Below, piece by piece: positions 61,132-64,000 of a stretch of 64,000 nt of DNA (within the stretch, counting starts at the first letter, position 1; each line of letters starts with the position of its first letter). The notes beneath the pieces were generated by a model. It was not told the DNA's origin and ran no database searches. It saw only the letters and a list, made by a program, of their open reading frames with translations. The DNA is from Zingiber officinale (taxonomy: Eukaryota > Streptophyta > Magnoliopsida > Zingiberales > Zingiberaceae). The DNA is taken from assembly GCF_018446385.1 (NCBI RefSeq), contig NW_024589856.1:62001-126000 (forward strand), read 5' to 3'. The translations under genes and the position numbers were made by a program.

Positions 61132-63801
61132 TGTTAGAATGTATACTAAAAGCCTAGCTTTTGGTATAAAACATTTATCTAGAAATAAAAATCACATTGG
61201 TCAAATGTCTACATTTGTGATAAATATAGTTGTTCAATTAATTTATATTGTAGATAACATGGTGTGTGGTGTCACACACAGAAGATCATGTTATCAGTAC
61301 CTTATAAATTATAAACAGTAGCTCACGACCATGATGGAAAGGAACAAACCATTGGAAGGTCGTAGTGTAATTAGGTGTTAGTTTATCTTAACTATATAAT
61401 TACACTAGTACACTAAGAGTGTATTGAGTAGGAGCATTAGAGGTCATTTCTTTTATACTGACTTTATAAAGGAACAAAGACGTCAGTTATTATGGAAGTG
61501 TGTGCTCTTAATCCTAATATAATAACAAGCACATATATTTGATATTTATTTCTTTAATTTATCAATGGGTGAGATTTAGTTCGATGAATCAATAAGCCCG
61601 ATAAGTTGGGAAATGATATCACTTATAGTGTGTGTTGTTGATTATAGAAGAAAACTGTGTCCTAGTAATCTAGGTTGAGAATGTCCCCAAGAGGAGCTCA
61701 TAAGGATTGTCATGTTAAACCCTGCAGGTGGACTTAGTCCGACATGACGATGAAGTTGAGTGTTACTACTCTTGGAGCTAGATATTAATTAAGTGAGTTG
61801 TCAGTAACTTACTTAATTAGTGGACATTTGTTATCTTAAACACAGGGAGACTAACACACTCATGATAAGAAGGAGCCCAAAATGTAATTTGGGATTGGTG
61901 CGGTAGTTCAATAATAGTTCTCTAGTGGAATGAATTATTATTGATAAAATTAAGTTGTGTGTTCGAGGCGAGCACGAGATGCTTAATTTTATCGGGAGAC
62001 CAAAACCAATTTCTCCTCTCGGTTCCTATCGTAGCCTCTAGTATATAGAGATTTATACCCACCGCATACCCACCTTCTTACCCATCCAATGGGGCCGGCA
62101 AAGCTAGCTTGGAACCCAAGCTAGGGCCGACCAAGACCAAGTGGATGAGCCATGTAGGTGGTCGACCACTTGGGTAAGCCATGTGCCGACCACTAGAATA
62201 TTAAAAAGGATTTTTATTAAAATTATTTCTTATGTGGATATCATGATTTTAAAAGAGAGTTTAAAAATTAAAATTTTCTTTTATAGCTTTCTACAAAAGA
62301 TTAAGGGAAGAGATTAATCTCTTTCCTTATTTGTAGTTTAAAAGGATGGTTTTAATTTTTATTAAAAACTTTCCTAATTTGTAAATCATCTACATGTTTA
62401 AAAGAGAGTTTAAAATTTGAAATCTTTCCTTATTTGTTGATTAAAGGAGGATTTTAAATTTTAAGAAAACTTTCCTTTTTATCCATGTTTATGATTTAAA
62501 AGAGAGTTTAAAATTAAATATTCTCTTTTATAAGTTTCTACAAAAGATTAAGAAAATATTTGATATCTTTTCTTATTTGTAGATTAAAAGAGTTTTTAAT
62601 TTATAGAGATAACTTTCTTTTTATCCATATATTTAAAAGAAAGATTTTAATTTATTAAATTTCCTTTTTATAAACCAATCATGAAGGGATAAAAATTATT
62701 GGAGAAATTTTTATAAATTTCCGGAAGCAAATAAGAAAGTTTTAATTGGAGTTTAAAATTTTATTTGCTTGGAGATTTTATTTGTTATGGCCGGCCATTG
62801 TAATTTGAAAAGAGAAAATTGTTTTAATTAAATAAATTTTCCTTTTCAATGGCAAAAGAATTAAGGAAGTTTTTATTAAATTTTCCTTATTTGCCAAGAC
62901 CAAGGATTATAAAAGAAGGGGTAGAGGAGGCTTCAAGGCGAAAGACTCTATTCTATTTTTCTCCCTCTTTTCCTTGGTGTGGTGGCCGGCCCTTCCCTTT
63001 CTCTTCTCTCCTCTTATTGTGGCCGAAATCTATCATCTCTTGGAGCTTGGAGGATGTGGCCGGATCAAGTAAGGAGAAGAAGGAGAGAAAGCATGCATCC
63101 CTTGGAGCTTGGTTGGTGGAAAATTCTTCATCCTTTGAAAGTTCTTGTGCTTGGCCGAAACTTGAAGGAAGAAGGAAGAAGGTGCCTAGGTGGTTCTCAT
63201 CTCGGAAGATCGTTGCCCACACAACGTCCGAGGTTAGAAGAGGAATACGGTAGAAGATCAAGAGGTTTTTCTAAAAGGTATAACTAGTAATTTTTCTTTC
63301 CGCATCATACTAGTTATTTTTGGAAATAATACTAAATACAAGAGATATACGATTCTAGTGTTTCGAATTTGTTTTCGATATAGTGTTCTTTTGTTTTTAT
63401 TTTCCTTGTGATTTGATTGTTCTTTTCAGTTGACCTAAAATTATTTTAGGAAATTAAATATTAGCTTTCCTTAAAAGGTTTTGTCTAGTCGGTGGTGGTT
63501 GCTCCCATATCCAAGAAGGTCATGTGCCTCGCCACGTCAGTACTGGGAACTAATTTTAGAAATTAATATTTAATGGAATTAATAACTTAGGTGATTTGGA
63601 TCAAACGTGTTAAGTTCCGCAGGAGATCCAAGTCAAAACCTAAAAGAACAAATAGATTAAGTTTTGGATCAAACGTGTTAAGTCCCGCAGTCGATTCAAA
63701 ATTTAATTTAAAAGGACACATGGTAGCTAGGAAAAGGTTCAGACCTTTGTACAAAATTTTTGTACAGTGGAACCCCTAGGTTTTCCGAGTAGCAACCAAC
63801 A
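61132..63801 (+). repeat. 3' LTR of the 9.9-kb copia element
   Basis: Near-identical to the 5' LTR; visible differences include GTGATAAATATAG versus GTGATAAATGTAA near 61220 and a short deletion near 62165. Ends at ACCAACA, followed by the TGCTC duplication. Confidence 0.92.
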
Positions 63802-63806
63802 TGCTC

Positions 63807-64000
63807 CTGATGAGTGATCGAGTGGACGGGATGCTGTCGGAGTACACCTATTCTCCTACCCCAAATCATAAGTGGGGGAGCACAATGCTCTCATCTCCCG
63901 GTACATGATGACGGGGAAGAATCTCTGCCGGTTACCACGCTGCATCACACTACCCATGAGCGGACCAACGGAGCCAAACAAAGTCCAACCGTCTGCCGGC
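63807..64000. repeat. Host repeat, segment 3
   Basis: Host sequence resumes after the copia element and continues past the window edge. It joins to segment 2 with one TGCTC copy removed. Non-coding, GC-richer than the copia LTRs. Confidence 0.5.

Larger units (their letters stand above)
53884..63801 (+). mobile_element. Complete-ended 9.9-kb Ty1/copia element with TGCTC target duplication
   Basis: 5' LTR 53884-56563 (2680 bp) and 3' LTR 61132-63801 (2670 bp) run from TGTTAGAATG to AGCAACCAACA and differ at only scattered sites by eye. The primer-binding site is at 56566, the polypurine tract at 61121, and TGCTC flanks it at 53879-53883 and 63802-63806. The internal region of about 4.6 kb is too short and full of stops; most of gag is absent. 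The LTR pair says insertion was recent, while the coding region is badly degraded, so it was probably mobilised in trans by a related intact copy. Confidence 0.93.

Overview
The window is nuclear DNA from a flowering plant. The evidence is spliced genes with GT-AG introns, plant-specific families (remorin, dirigent), AT-rich intergenic DNA and nested LTR retrotransposons primed by initiator-Met tRNA. The very GC-rich first remorin exon beside AT-rich surroundings, and the SINE type, fit a monocot; the exact species is not readable from the sequence.

Only four genes look intact, all on the minus strand in the first 33 kb: (1) a three-exon remorin (2313-3638, 369 aa); (2) a six-exon serine/proline/arginine-rich plant protein of unknown function (14805-19542, 849 aa); (3) an intronless secreted dirigent-domain protein (21883-22380, 165 aa); (4) a five-exon thymidylate kinase (27729-31618, 224 aa) with a probable non-coding first exon near 32864-33100. 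I rebuilt exon junctions by hand. In all three spliced genes the reading phase is preserved at every junction and the total is a multiple of three. The four have no evident shared pathway; they are ordinary housekeeping or specialised genes set in repeats.

Between the genes lie: the end of an LTR (1-490), a 34-bp tandem repeat, small inverted-repeat elements, a truncated Ty1/copia element with LTR, PBS and gag start (8590-10860), and three fold-back elements around the dirigent gene (about 19937-20763, 20944-21151, 22868-25153). Two of the fold-backs have perfect 10-bp flanking direct repeats. A SINE with a long target-site duplication sits in thymidylate kinase intron 1.

From 33 kb to the end the window is almost entirely transposon: an inverted-repeat element (33.6-33.9 kb); a decayed minus-strand copia element (about 34.45-39.24 kb) with an unusual primer-binding region; an AT-rich dispersed repeat; a decayed Ty3/gypsy element with two RNase H regions (39.96-44.64 kb); a solo copia LTR; a broken unprocessed Hsp70 fragment; a second SINE; and a LINE scrap. 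From 47.9 kb one host repeat is split by nested insertions of a single copia family with LTRs of about 2.7 kb: a solo LTR that itself contains another solo LTR (target duplication GTTGT), then a 9.9-kb two-LTR element (target duplication TGCTC) with degraded pol and most of gag missing.

No prokaryote-type system, CRISPR array or clearly new protein system was seen. The most unusual signals are the fold-back elements around the dirigent gene, the copia primer-binding region that is exactly complementary to its own LTR, and the datable nesting at the right end.
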